Assembly: GCA_024362935.1 (NCBI GenBank)
Contig: JANCRA010000067.1
Location: 2,297,921 to 2,361,920, forward strand
Direction: 5' to 3'
Length of the DNA: 64,000 bases
Source of the DNA: Setophaga petechia
Lineage: Eukaryota > Chordata > Aves > Passeriformes > Parulidae
The notes beneath the pieces are model-generated. The model was not told where the DNA came from, ran no database searches, and saw only the letters and a program-made list of their open reading frames with translations. The number at the start of each line of letters is the position of its first letter. The stretch's first letter is position 1. Of the stretch, positions 22,907 through 34,312 are shown in pieces. The translations under genes and the position numbers were made by a program.

Positions 22907-23564
22907 AGGCGGGGCATGGTATTCTCAAGGGTCTTTTGCTTATTCTGTCAAGCTCATGAATTTTGATGGAAACATGGATGGAAAGCGTGGAAGCTGAGAA
23001 CTGAGCACATCCCATTCTCTGAGGAGTGCCCACAGTCTCTGGTCACAGACCCACACAAAATCTGAGCTGACAAACCCCCTTAACAGCTGAGCAGTGACTA
23101 TGGGAGATGTGTCCAGCCCTAATTCCTGGAAATTCAAAGTAAAATGGAACATTTTGGTCCTGATGTGGCCGATTTGGGCTGCACATCACTGGAGTGGCAG
23201 CAAGCACAGCCAGCTGTGCCACTGAAGCTGGAAATTTCAACCACAGACACCTGAGATGCTCTGGCCTCAAAGCATCCATTCACCATCCCTGTACATGCAA
23301 TTTCACCCTGGGCAAAGCTCCATCTCAGCAGCTCTTTTATTTAATTTCCCACTGCCATGACCACAACCATACAAGCACAGTTAATTGCTGTTCCTGGTAA
23401 AATGGGTGCCCCCTCCAGCCTTTACCTGATCCATGACTTGTGTCCCCACTCATGTCCCCAGCCAGGTCACCACACTGCTAGCTGGATAGGAAATCCCAGA
23501 AATCTCCCAAAAAATTTTGGGAGAAATCTGATAAATTGAAGTTGAAAGAGTGTCTTGGTCAAAA
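22907..23564. other. No recognisable feature
   Basis: Unique-looking sequence without a recognised repeat or supported exon. Confidence 0.5.
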
Positions 23565-23800
23565 GTGTTCTCTCCAGTGATGTTGGGGTCACCCCTGAGC
23601 CCTGTCCCCAAGTGCCACATCATTTAAATATTCTCAAGGATGGCAACTCCCCGGGCACCTGTTTCAACACTTGACAATCCATTTCATGAAGAATTTTTTT
23701 CCTAATACCCAATCTCAACCTCCCCTGGCCCAAACTGAAGCCATTTCCTTTTGTCCTATCACTTTTTCCCTGGGATTACTTGGTAGGAAATCCCTCACAG
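23565..23800 (-). mobile_element. CR1: CR1 LINE 3' fragment (old)
   Basis: Diverged minus-strand CR1 with 'gtccccaagtgccacatcat', CTCAACCTCCCCTGGCCC and 'gaagccatttccttttgtcc'. Confidence 0.75.
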
Positions 23801-25549
23801 GTATAAATAAATACTAAAACCTCCAAAGCAATTAAAAGTTTTTATTTTGTTTCTTGATTTCTACAGAGACATCCCAACATGTTTTATTTTGCTTCTTTTC
23901 TGTGACAATCAGGAAAGGGGGAAACTTTTATTTTCCTTTTCAATTATAGTTTTGGGTTTTTTTCTCTCTTCATATTGACACAGGAACTGGTGCTTTAAGG
24001 AGAAAAATAATTTGGGCATTCATTTAAATTTAGTCCTTCATATTACAGGATAAATTTATATTATCTTTAAGATGTCTAGGTAAAATCACACCCTGGAGAT
24101 GCCTTTTTTCATTCACTGACTATGGAGGGAGCTGAGGAAGGTGGCTTGGATGCTTTTGGGGTGCTCAGTGAAATGAATTTCACTCTCCTTTCTAAGATTT
24201 ACAATAAATAACACAGCAACTGGGAACACTCTGCTTTCCTCACCCATGGCAAACAGTATTTTTTCCTTCATTGTCATTCTGGTGAAATGTTAAAATTATA
24301 TTTTTAATTTTTTTTATTAGATTCTTCATGCCTAATAAATGTTTGGTAGCAGCATCATACCTTACCCCTTCCAGACTGTATCAGAAAATAAACTGCATTA
24401 AAACCATTCCATACTGATGGAGGATTATGCCTTAGTTTTCTTGCTTATTTGAACAAGAAGTCCACATTTAAATTTCAAGTTAATATTTTAGGACTAGAGA
24501 GCTTTTTTTTTTTCCAGAGTCTACTGATCTATAGATTTTTAGTAGCAAGGATAAATAAGAAAACATATATTTTCTCAGGCTGACATTGGTGTCATACCTT
24601 TTGAATTAAACAGGACAAGGGATGCTCAAAAATTCTGAAAAGGAGAGCAGACTGTACCTCTGCTGCTGCAGTCACGGATCTGCTTCTGCTGCTGATTTTT
24701 CAGCTGAAATAACAACCCTTGTTTGAGAATTTCCATTGGTTGCTGTGGAAATAATGATGAGTCCTGGGGAAAAAAAAAGGCAATTCTGAGAAAAATTCCG
24801 AGAATGACAGAGAGAAATTCCCAGAGTAACACAGGTCTTGTGTATAGATTTTATAATTTAAAAAAAGAAAAAGATAAAAAATGGGCAAAAAAGAGAAGCA
24901 AACAGAAGGTTCTGGGCTAAAAAGCTTATTTTGGGTATCTCTGTGATAAAAAAGGAGACAAGATCTATCACAAAGGATTTACTTTTAGTATTCATAAGCA
25001 CCTGAATAAAATAGACATTTCTGCCTGAGCTGCTCCCACGGGGCTCCTTGAGAAAGTCTGATCAATTCAGTCAATGGACAGTGAGATCCAATCCTCTCCT
25101 CCTCAATTAGAAATCCAGTCTGGGTGACAAAAGCCACGCTGAAAAACTGCCTGGGTTTGTCCAGTGATGGTCAGGAGAGCCCTGGGGGATGAAATTCCCA
25201 CCCACATCTGTGCCTCAGGCATCCCAGGAGAGGGGAGGAAAATCCCACCAGGGGAAAGAGAGCAGGGCCAGCCAATGAACACTTTATAAAACAGGATTAT
25301 TACAGCCACCTTCTTGGAGCCCTGGATACTGAGAAATTCAGATTTCTGTGCTGCCAGGCACTGACCCCCAAGAGAACACTGCATTGACCTGAGGCTGTGG
25401 AGAAGCTTCCAGAATGGAATGACAGAACTGGGATTGTGGGTGTGGAGTTTGGATAGAAGTGTGTGAGATCACAGGGTGGGAAACTCAGAGTTTAAGGATT
25501 TAGAATGCAGTGATAGATATAAAGCAAGATGGAGGTTTTGGGGTGGAGG
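23801..25549. other. No recognisable feature
   Basis: About 1.7 kb of AT-rich unique sequence with T-runs near 24503-24514. Confidence 0.5.
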
Positions 25550-25710
25550 CTGGTCCTCCTCCTTCTTCTTCTTCTTCTTCTTCTTCTTCTTCTTCTTCTT
25601 CTTCTTCTTCTTCTTCTTCTTCTTCTTCTTCTTCTTCTTCTTCTTCTTCTTCACCTTCTTCTTCAGTTTCTTCACCACCTTCTTCTTTACCTTCTTCACC
25701 TTCTCCTCCA
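25550..25710. repeat. TTC/GAA microsatellite, about 30 pure units plus degenerate flank
   Basis: Uninterrupted CTT repeat from 25562 to 25652 (91 bp), followed by an interrupted TTC-rich tail to about 25710 with repeated CACCTTCTTC variants. The plus strand is almost entirely pyrimidine and the minus strand purine, so the tract can form triplex (H-DNA). Open frames encoding poly-Phe, Ser, Leu or Lys here are artefacts. Long GAA/TTC tracts are known to be unstable and to impede transcription. Confidence 0.97.
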
Positions 25711-26045
25711 TGGGTTTAGGTGGTTTTGTGTAATTTGATAAAAAGTCCCCATTGCAGGCACAGGTGGTTGGTTATTGGGTTAAAAGTGAAAATAATTGAG
25801 GTGTCATTTTTTAATTGGAGATTTTTTCCTTAAAAGGCCTTTTAAAGATAAATACAAGACCATTTTGTAGCTTGTTGGTGAAGTGTTGTAGAACTCAGGC
25901 TTAGTAAGACTGTGATATAGATAAGAATTAATAAACATCTGAGTCTGAACATGAAATACTGTCTCAAGTGCTTTAATCCCAACCCTGACCAGGCAGAAAA
26001 AGAAGATAAAAATGTGATACCACCTCTCCTCATGCCTTGTGTTTC

Positions 26046-26160
26046 ATGGAATCCCAGAATGGTTTGGTTGGAAGGGACCTCCAGGATCATCCAGTTCCAC
26101 CCCTTGCCATGGGTGGGGACACTTTCCACTGGACCAGGCTGCTCCAAGCCCTGGCAAAGG
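26046..26160 (-). mobile_element. CR1: CR1 LINE 3' end
   Basis: A short, well preserved minus-strand CR1 tail: GAATGGTTTGGTTGGAAGGG, 'catccagttccacccc', and TCCACTGGACCAGGCTGCTC. Confidence 0.9.
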
Positions 26161-27891
26161 TTGCTGAAAAAATGACCAGAATTGGACACTGCCATAAAAT
26201 TGCCTTATTTTAAATGCTGCAATGCACAGAAGTTGGCCCAAGGATGTAATTTTATCACTCCAAGACATTTGGGGTTTTTGAGTGCTAAGCTCCAGATCAA
26301 ACCTCAGCAGGAAAGGGAAAGGAGGATTCTTCCCTCTCCTGACAGGACTGTCTCCTCCTCTCCTTCTTCTCTCCCTCAAAAAAAGATATTTTGACCTTTT
26401 CTTCTTCAGTTAGGCTTCGTGATTTATTTTTCTTGGATTTATATTCACATTTTACAAGCTTCTCCTATGGAAAATCCTGTCTTTGTTGTAAAAGCAAAAT
26501 TAAAACCAATAATTTGGGTGTAATATACATCAATTAGCAAATGCTTCTGCACTTTCCCAACTCTTTATCAACCCAGCTGCCCTTTGCAGGATAAGGAGCT
26601 GGGAATTTTGAGGAAAACTTATGGATAACAGAGTTCCAGGAAAAAAGGTCAGGACCTTTTTAAACAATTGAAACTGTGCTGCATTTGTCAGCTTCACATT
26701 TCGTGTACTTTTTTCCTGAAATATTTAATTCTGAGGATTCCAGCACACCAAAGCTGATAGACTGGATAAAACTCTGAACTATTTTCATCTTCCAGCACAG
26801 AGTGTGTTCTGGTTTTTTTATCAACCATTTGTTTTACCATGGGGATTTATTTGATCTGTATTAGCTGAATTCTTCTGAAGTTATTAAGTTTTTTCACAGA
26901 AACAATGAGCAATTTGTAAAAGTAATTCCCTGGTGTCCTTGGTCAAGCCTAAAGTGTTGTATCAGGAAGAAAAACCTGACACATTAACCTCTGTTGCCTT
27001 AAATGTTTGCAAAAAAAGAGGGTTTAATAAGCTGTGAAAGAACATATTTAGTTTAAAAAAAAAAAAAAAAAAAGCCAAGGCAACAAGAGACCACAAACTG
27101 CTAAAGGAAGAAAAAGAAATCAGGGCAGGCCAAATTCTCAGAGTAAATTGGTGAGATTCCAGTAAAGTCAGTGGTGCTGGGTCAAATTAATCTGAGTTGT
27201 GGATGTGGACTGAGGAGGATAAGTATGTGAGAGCACTGCTGAATCAAAGGCAGATGAAAACACTGCTGAACTGAACTAAGTATTCCCACTGCCCTCCAGA
27301 ATAGAGAAGAAAAAGAAAATCAGGTCATGTTTCAGCTGTCTTTCCACAGCTTCCAAAATAATCATGGTTTACTCCTAATACTGCTGTAATTTAGCACTAT
27401 GCACTGCTTTATTTACACACACAGCACCATTTTAATCCACATTTTCCTCTTCTTTCCATTCTCCCAAATTAAATTATAGCCTTGATGGCTCTGGGTAATG
27501 CACAATGAAAATACTCTCCTTGAGCTATGATTCTAAATCCCCAAATGGATTTGTATAAATAAACTGCTGAGGTATCATTCCTCTGTCATTTGATATATTA
27601 AAAATTAGGATGTATTTTTCCCTCCACGCTGCTCTGAAGCAGGAAATAATTTTCATTTTCCTTTGCTGTACCACAATCAAAGTTTGTAGGCAGCAGTTTA
27701 GCTTAATCATACTTATGCAATTACTGTCAGAGCCTGACATTTTCCTTTCACCTTTACTATTCCCAGGAGATTAAGCTATCAACCCTTCAAGATCATTACA
27801 GTTGTTTACATGCAGGTGGCAAAAGGAGTCTCAAACAGCAGGAAATCTTTATCTCTGGCTATGGCAAGAACCAAACTCTTTGTATTTTGGG
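26161..27891. other. No recognisable feature; poly-A run
   Basis: AT-rich unique sequence. A 20-bp A-run lies at 27055-27074 but is not attached to any retrocopy I can recognise. The last 7 bp (TTTTGGG, 27885-27891) are the left target-site duplication of the next element. Confidence 0.5.
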
Positions 27892-28288
27892 TGTCATGGA
27901 CATAATTTCTGAAAAATACTTTTGCTAGGATTTTTTCCTCCTAAGAAGCTGAGAGGCCTCAGAAACGAAATTTAAACAATAATTATCTGCTGCTGTGGAA
28001 TGCAACAGGTGCATCTTTAATTAATCTCATGTGGTTGTTTTTAATTAATGGCCAATCACAATCCAGCTGTCTCAGACTCTCTGGTCAGTCACAAGATTTT
28101 ATCATCATTCCATTTTCCTTTCTATTCCTTTCAAGCCTTCTGATGAAATCCTTTTCTCTATTCTTTTAGTATAGTTTTAATATATCATTTTCTTATAATA
28201 TATATCATAAAATAATAAATCAGCCTTCTGAAACACAGAGTCAAGATTCTCATCTCTTCCCTCATCCTGGGACCTTAACACCACCACA
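27892..28288 (+). mobile_element. Solo LTR, family A, copy 1
   Basis: 397 bp from TGTCATGGAC to CACCACCACA, flanked by TTTTGGG on both sides (27885-27891 and 28289-28295). Internal landmarks are a GAAGCTGAGAGGCCTCAGAA block, CTGCTGCTGTGGAATGCAAC, and an AATAATAAATCAGCCTTCTG polyadenylation region. This is the most diverged complete copy of family A in the window. Confidence 0.85.
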
Positions 28289-28935
28289 TTTTGGGATTTT
28301 TTATTTAGTGGAATGGAAGCCATATCCACACTCAAGAAATGGATTAAACAGGGAAACACAACCATTTTTTGAGACAGCAGTATAGGAATTCTACTGGAAT
28401 GGCTGTTCCACAGACATCCCAGGACGTGTGTTTCCATGCTGAAATGATGGGAACCACCTGGATATCAGATAAACCTTTCCATTTTTCTTCTCCTCTTCAG
28501 CCAACCTACCAAGGTCGACATGGTTGCTGCACTGAGAGGAAACTTTGCAGGAGGAGGAGGAAGGAGCAGCAGATGTGTCTGACAGGTTTTGATTCTCCAT
28601 TCCATTTTGTTTTGTTGTTTTCTTTTTTATGCCAGTTTAACAGAGCCTCCTGCAGGTGTTCCTGCCCCTGGGGAGGCTGCTCAGAGCAGCTGCTTTGGGC
28701 TGCCCAGCACTGGGGCTGTGTGAGCTCTGAAATGTCAGGGCTTGAAAGCAGCAGCTGTTCCTGCAGGGCTCTCGTGGCTGAAATTTGAAAAACCTGTCTG
28801 GCTTCTCAGCCATCCCTGTCCTTGGCCTTCAGGAAGCAGCTCTTGCTCAGGTGAGGTGTTCATGCAGGTGCACACACTCCGGACAGTCCCTGGACTTTTC
28901 CTCATGTTTATTGGCCTGTAAGGAGAGCCAAAGCA
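28289..28935. other. No recognisable feature
   Basis: Unique-looking sequence, GC-richer around 28640-28860. A 139-codon plus frame (28369-28788) has no recognisable domain. Confidence 0.45.
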
Positions 28936-28985
28936 CCAAAATACAGACTGGTTTGGGATGGAAGGGACCTCAAACACCACCCAGT
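28936..28985 (-). mobile_element. CR1: CR1 LINE 3' tip, left part of an element split by LTR G
   Basis: It contains TTTGGGATGGAAGGGACCTC, the last CR1 segment. The element is interrupted by an LTR and resumes at 29564 with the next block in order. Confidence 0.8.
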
Positions 28986-29563
28986 TGAAGCCAATTATTA
29001 AATGAACAATAATTTCTGAGAAATAAAAGAATTAAAAGACATTTAAAAAGGGAATCGCAGAAGTTAATAAATAACCTAAAATACACTGTTAGGAAGAACT
29101 TTGATTAGATATCTAGATAAGTTAATAAATAATCTAAAATACACTCACAGGAGAAACTTTGGAATTAGAATATTTGAAGAAGAAAACAATATTTGAAGAA
29201 GAAAGCAGAAGTGAAAGCCAATAAGTTAAAGTGACCTGCCAAGCTGATAGAATCAAGCCATGGAAAAACATGCTAAGAATAACAGGAAGCTGTCCAAATT
29301 AGGAAAAGCTTAAAATTTAACTAAGGAAGACCAAGAATTCCCAGAAGACTCCGCCTATACTCCTGCCTACCTATGAATATGCATGTAATAAATGATGTAA
29401 TCCTTGTTCAAAATTGTATAAAAACCTGCTTTTGCGGTTCATAAGGCAGAAATCCATTTAGGATTTCTCCAACGCGTTGTGGATTAAATACCTCCTGCCT
29501 ATAGGCCTCAAATTCTGTCTCTGGGCAGTTTATTCTCACCTTTTGGGGCAAAATTCGGCATCA
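28986..29563 (+). mobile_element. Solo LTR, family G, inserted in a CR1
   Basis: 578 bp with imperfect terminal inverted repeats (TGAAGCC...GGCATCA) and a 4-bp target-site duplication CAGT (28982-28985 and 29564-29567), the size typical of class I (gammaretrovirus-like) elements. It holds a clear TATA box and an R/U5-like end around TTTATTCTCACCTTTTGGGG. Near its 5' side two related stretches (about 29060-29100 and 29120-29150, each with AATAAATAA(C/T)CTAAAATACA) look like an internal duplication. Confidence 0.85.
29417..29424 (+). promoter_or_regulatory. TATA box of LTR G
   Basis: TATAAAAA about 140 bp before the LTR 3' end, the usual position of the U3 promoter TATA box. Whether it is active cannot be judged from sequence. 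Confidence 0.55.
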
Positions 29564-29665
29564 CAGTTCCCTCCCCCTGTCCTGGGCAAGGACACCTTCC
29601 CCTAGACCAGGTTGTTGGCCTGCAACTCTTCCAGACAACTCTGGACACCTCTTCTCTCTCAGATT
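29564..29665 (-). mobile_element. CR1: CR1 LINE fragment, right part of the split element
   Basis: It continues the CR1 interrupted by LTR G, with CCTAGACCAGGTTGTTGGCC following 'aaggacaccttcc'. Confidence 0.8.
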
Positions 29666-31929
29666 CCACAGCAAACTTTGCTTCCTGTCCCATTTTCACC
29701 AGCACATAAAATGCAAGGCACAAACAAAGCCTTCATCATTTTTTAATTGATTTCCTAAGGGAAAGGAAGTTTGTGCAACCCTGCTGCATGTCTGCCAGTC
29801 CCCACTATTCATCAAATACCTTGGCCAGGTTCAATCATCATTAGACAAGGGGTGAATGCTTCAAGGATATTAAAGTCTGCTAAGGTTGGTTAGGAAGAAA
29901 GAGGAGATGGGCAACAGCTGGTGCTGCAATTATAAGAATTGGATGTTCAGGATTTTAATCATAATATTTGACACCAGAGAATCTTCAGAATGGAAAATAA
30001 ACCAGATTTTGCAAATGAAGATCTTTATTCTTTTCTTTTTAAATCCCCTGGGCAACCAGCACAATCTGGTGAACATTTCTATGGTTAAACTTGATCTTGT
30101 TTTTCATTTTGTATAAATAAAGTTATTTGTTTAATTACTCTGTTCCCTCAAGTTGTTAAAACCACATCCAGATACTTTTAATTTCTCAGTATATTATATT
30201 CCTCATTTCATTAAACTGAAGCAGTTACTTAAAGCTTACAAAGTTCATTCCTCCAGCACAGACACAGAAATCAGAATTACCTCAAAGGTTCTCCTTATTT
30301 CTCTAGCTATATAATCTCCCCTTTCTTAACAGTGTAGGGCTAAGTCTTCTATTATTGCTATGGAATATTTAAAACCCATTCAAAATGCTATCAAGGTTGT
30401 TTCCAAAGACATTTGGAATGAAAATCACTAGGAAAGCCATTTTCAGTAATTTCATGAACTCCATTTCTTCCCTGAATTTATATTTTAGTGTGAAAGGCAA
30501 TAGTATGGTCATGTAAGTAAAAATTACCATAAATTTATTAACTGCATTGCTTAACATAATAAAAACTCCCCTCTGTTAAACAGAAGATTTCTTCATTTAA
30601 AAAAAAAAAAAGATGACTGTATATTTTTTGAACTGCTCTTTCCTGTGACAAGAATGCAGCAAACATTTCACTTGGCTGAATGAGGAAATTAAATGATGAA
30701 GGGATTGCTTTCCACACGTGATTCCTCAGGCCACCACAACCTGTGTGCAGCCTGGAGCAAATGCACAACCAGACTTTAAGCATTTGCTCATCCTTCCTTT
30801 TGAACCAGAGGCACAAATCCTGCTCTGTGCTGCAGTTTCCAACCTCCTTCTGCAGCTGAACTTCAAGCACAAGTTAGAAATCCAACTGGATAATTAGTGT
30901 CTTACTGAAGCTTTCATTAAGCAACCTTTTCATGTGTAGAGGGTGGACAGGACTTCAAGATCTGATATTTCTCACATGGAGATAAAGGGAGCTAATGGAC
31001 AAAAATAGTCATTTCCAAGCACAAATGAATAGCTGGGCTGACTGGGATGCAGAATGAAGCAGTGGAGCAGCAAAAGGTTCACCATGCCACAGGAGAGGGA
31101 GGCAGACACAGATAATTTTGCTCTGGCAATATTTGCCATATGAAATAAATGTGATTCTTCAGCTTCTTTGCACAAATGTTACTGATTCTCTGTGACTGCA
31201 AGGACTATAAATTTCAGGTTGCATTTCGCCCCTCGCTGTGCAACACCTTGCAAAAAAACTGAAGCATCCAGTGTCAGTGTTGAACCAGCATGAACCTCAA
31301 GGACATTCCCAGCAGAAGGCAGTTCATTTGAGGATCTTTAATTAATTAAAGACAGGAATCAGGACCTGTCTGTCTTATAAGCTTCCAGGAGTGTTGTACT
31401 TTGAGTCTTGAAAGTCATGAATGTAAGAATTCTTGCAATGCTCAAGACATCAATCTTGGGGCTTAATTTTTTAGGCTCTTACTTCTTAAAAATCTTACGC
31501 AAAGAAATTCTAAAAAATGTGCTCATTTTCTGTTTAATTACTGCTTTTTTTGGCTTCTGGCTCTGTACAATATTATGGTAAAGAATTTGTCCTGAGGACC
31601 AAGATCTGCTTCATAAAGAGATTAAAAAGCATGGACAAAATTATCATGAGCAATGTGTTGAGTGGACTCAGTCCAGCTCCCAAAGGGCTCCAACACTGCA
31701 TTAGGCAAAATATTTGTACAACTTATAAAGCTGTGAGCATGAATAAAATAACATAAACTCCCTTTGATCTTTCCTAAGGGCAAAGATAAAAGGATACTTA
31801 CAAAGGGATGTGAAATTTCACCTTTCTATTGCCAATACCTCAAAAGTCACAGGCTGTGTCTCCATCTCTCATTCCAGTTGCTGAGCTCTTCATTTCCTGA
31901 GCAGCCATTTGCAATAGATTTTTCTCAAG
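29666..31929. other. No recognisable feature
   Basis: About 2.3 kb of AT-rich unique sequence with an A-run near 30599-30611. Open frames (up to 110 codons) show no motif or splice support. Confidence 0.5.
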
Positions 31930-32075
31930 ATAACATTCTAAATTTTAGAATTTTTTTTTAGGTTCTTGATTAATTTTAGATTATTTAATTAATTATTTTT
32001 TTTAATTTAAAAAATATTTTAAATTTTTACTTTTAAGGTTTTTTTAGATTTTTTAGCTTAAAATACAGCTCACAG
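31930..32075. repeat. AT-rich low-complexity tract
   Basis: Almost pure A/T, with short inverted motifs such as TTAATTAATTA and AAAATATTTT. Confidence 0.85.
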
Positions 32076-32284
32076 GAAACAGTATTTCCTCCTCCAAATG
32101 AAAGAAACATATATCAACCAGAATAATGACTCCATGATTTGCCTGTTCAAGTTCTTTAAGGTTGTTACTTAAGAGATTGATCTGAAATTTAATTATGTTG
32201 AAGAGCCAGTGAAAGCAGAACTATGAGGTGTAGTGTTGTGTTTGTAAGTAGATATGCCCACATTTTTAGATGTTGCACTTAGAG

Positions 32285-32385
32285 ACATGGGTTAGTGGCT
32301 GGGCCTGGCAGGGTGAGGTTGATGCCTGGACTCATTAACCTGACCCTGGAGGTTTTCATGACTCCAGGATTCAATGATTCTATAC
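32285..32385 (+). mobile_element. CR1: CR1 LINE 3' tail (short)
   Basis: It has GGGTTAGTGGCTGGGCCTGG, 'actccaggattcaatgattc' and a TTCTAT end. Diverged. Confidence 0.6.
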
Positions 32386-32715
32386 CCTGGTAGAGATGTA
32401 AAAACAGGTAAAAATGTATTTTACATTTTTGCACTTTCAGGTTGTGTTAATGGTTTTATTTTCATAGCATACCAGAGAGACTGGCAGGAAAAATAGCCAA
32501 TATTCTACTGGAGGTTGTTAATGTGGTTATATATCACTATATAACTATATGATAGTTATCTCCTAATCATCATCTCAAAATCCTCAATCACAATTATCCC
32601 CACAAAATGTCCAGGAGGTACAACCTGACTTTTCCATTGCATGAAAATTAATACTGCCAGAATTGAGTAGCTTTATTCAAGTTACACAAAGAGCAAAGTT
32701 CCTTTCCTGAGACCC
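32386..32715. other. No recognisable feature
   Basis: AT-rich unique sequence with a small ATATATCACTATATAAC cluster near 32530. Confidence 0.5.
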
Positions 32716-32951
32716 TGTCTTGGTTTGAACAGACAGGTGGCTGGTAAGGAAGGCAGGAGCCTCCCTGGAAGTGGAAAATGCAAGCCCCCTGCCTCTGAAT
32801 TGTTATAATTTTGGAATTAAGGGGCTCTCAGGCAAAGATATGGGAGCAGGAATAATGGTTCTTTTTTAGGGAAGAAAATAAAAATAAAATTTTAAAAATG
32901 CAGTAATACAGAAACCCACTGGCAGAGTCAGAAGAGGAGCTGACCCCCTGT
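32716..32951 (-). mobile_element. LTR family C, 3' fragment
   Basis: On the minus strand this is only the distal part of LTR C, ending in AACCAAGACA-like sequence at 32716. It has no nested LTR B and is cut off inside the LTR at about 32951, where the duplicated 234-bp flank begins. It could be a second insertion, or the truncated 3' LTR of a deleted provirus whose 5' LTR is at 33185-34312. Confidence 0.75.
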
Positions 32952-33184
32952 GTAGATGTTTGCTGAGACTTGGAGATGTGTGTAAGTGGAATGGGCATTA
33001 CCCAAACTGGGTGGTTTGATTAGTCAAAGATATTTTGTGGATTCTGCAGCTTCTGAGGATTAATAGGCAATGTTGAGGTGTGAGCAGTGCCAAAATTCCT
33101 TCCCTGCAGGTCAGGGAAAATGCAGAATATGAGCTTCTGCTCCAGACTCAGTGAAGACACTGGTCCTAACCAGAGCAACAATCC
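32952..33184 (-). repeat. Flank shared with 17525-17758 (inverted duplicate)
   Basis: Reverse complement of the stretch that follows LTR C at 17 kb, with small differences. It sits between two LTR C pieces. The bases next to the LTR end (GGATTG on the LTR sense strand) weakly resemble those before its start (GGATC), compatible with a decayed target-site duplication. Confidence 0.8.
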
Positions 33185-34312
33185 TGTCTTGGTCTGGAAG
33201 GACAGGTGTCTGCTAAGGAAGGCAGGAGCCTCCCTAGAAGTGGAAAATATAAACCCCCTCCCTCCAAATTATTTCAATTTTGAAATTCAGGGGTTTTCAG
33301 GCAACTGTTATTCCTCCCAAAATATATGGGAATAGGAATGTGGCATTCATATTTTCTGAAAAATCCCTTTGCCCAGGATTTTTCCCGTGGGAAGCTGAGA
33401 AGCCTCTGAGGAAAAGGAAAACAATTCTTATCTCATTTGCTTCTCCTGTGTTGTGCCCACTTGTGGAATGTGTTTGGAGATTGTTTACCCACAGGTGATT
33501 GTTTCATTGGATTCTGGTTTGAATTATTTTGACTGATTGGCCAATTATGGCTAAGCTGTGTCGGGACTCTGGAAAGAGTCACAAGTTTTCATTATTATCT
33601 TTTTAGCATTCTGTAAATATCCTTTCTGTACCCTTTAGTACAGTTTAGTTTAGTATTCTTTAATATAATAGAGTATCATAAAATAATAAATCAGCCTTCT
33701 GAGACCATGGAGTCAGATTCATCATTCCTTCTTGCCACAGGGCACCCTGCAAATACAAAATAGGAATAACAGTTCTTTAATAGGAAAATTAAAAATACAA
33801 AACTACAAATAAACCACTGCCAGAGTGAGAGCAGTCCCTGCCCCCTGTGTGCCAGGGTGGTGTCCCAGCCCCATCCCAGGGGGGCTCAGCCCTCCTGCAG
33901 TGCCAGCTGTGGTTCTGCTGGAGCAGGGATCCTGCACAAGGGGGAGTTTTCCTCTGCAGCTCCAGGGCTGCTGCAGATGGGCCTGGGCTCCCTCTGGCCA
34001 TGCAGGGCAGCAGAAAGCTGCTCCTCTGGCAATGCAGGGGGCAAAGGCTGCTGTGCTGGGCCAGGCTCAGCTTGGATCCAGGTAGGAATGCTTGGCTCCT
34101 GCCCTGGGCGCAGCATCTCCCCATGGGATGGGGGAATGGGATCAGCCCTGCAGGGACACTCAGTGGCCATGGACAGGAGAGATCTCCTGCAGGGAGGGTT
34201 GGCTGGGGGAGAGAGAAAGAAAAAACTGCCCCATGAACAGCAGAGAACTGCCCCAGCTCTGACAGATGGTGACAGAACACACACCCCAAACCATATCTTA
34301 CAACCCAGGACT
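33185..34312 (-). mobile_element. Solo LTR, family C, interrupted by a nested LTR B (inverted copy of the 16-17 kb element)
   Basis: On the minus strand it starts at a near-canonical TCCTGGGTTGTAAGATATGG, followed by the GC-rich core, the AT-rich polyadenylation region and the end CCAGACCAAGACA. Unlike the 16-kb copy its 5' end is intact. LTR B lies at the homologous site with the same flanking hexamer. Overlapping open frames of up to 189 codons are not conserved proteins. Confidence 0.85.
33339..33760 (+). mobile_element. Solo LTR, family B, nested in LTR C
   Basis: 422 bp, the same length as the copy at 16946-17367, flanked by TAGGAA (33333-33338 and 33761-33766), the reverse complement of that copy's duplication. 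It starts TGTGGCATTC and carries TAATAAATCAGCCTTCTGAG. Same site and same flank indicate common descent by duplication and not a second insertion. Confidence 0.87.

Noticed and set aside
25469..25738. Poly-Phe, poly-Ser, poly-Leu and poly-Lys frames
   Set aside because: Translation of the TTC/GAA microsatellite in different frames.
27055..27074. A20 run as the tail of a processed pseudogene
   Set aside because: No recognisable coding sequence upstream on the plus strand and no flanking target-site duplication seen.
28369..28788. 139-codon plus frame as a gene
   Set aside because: No domain, and cysteine/serine-rich composition from GC-rich noncoding DNA. No splice evidence.
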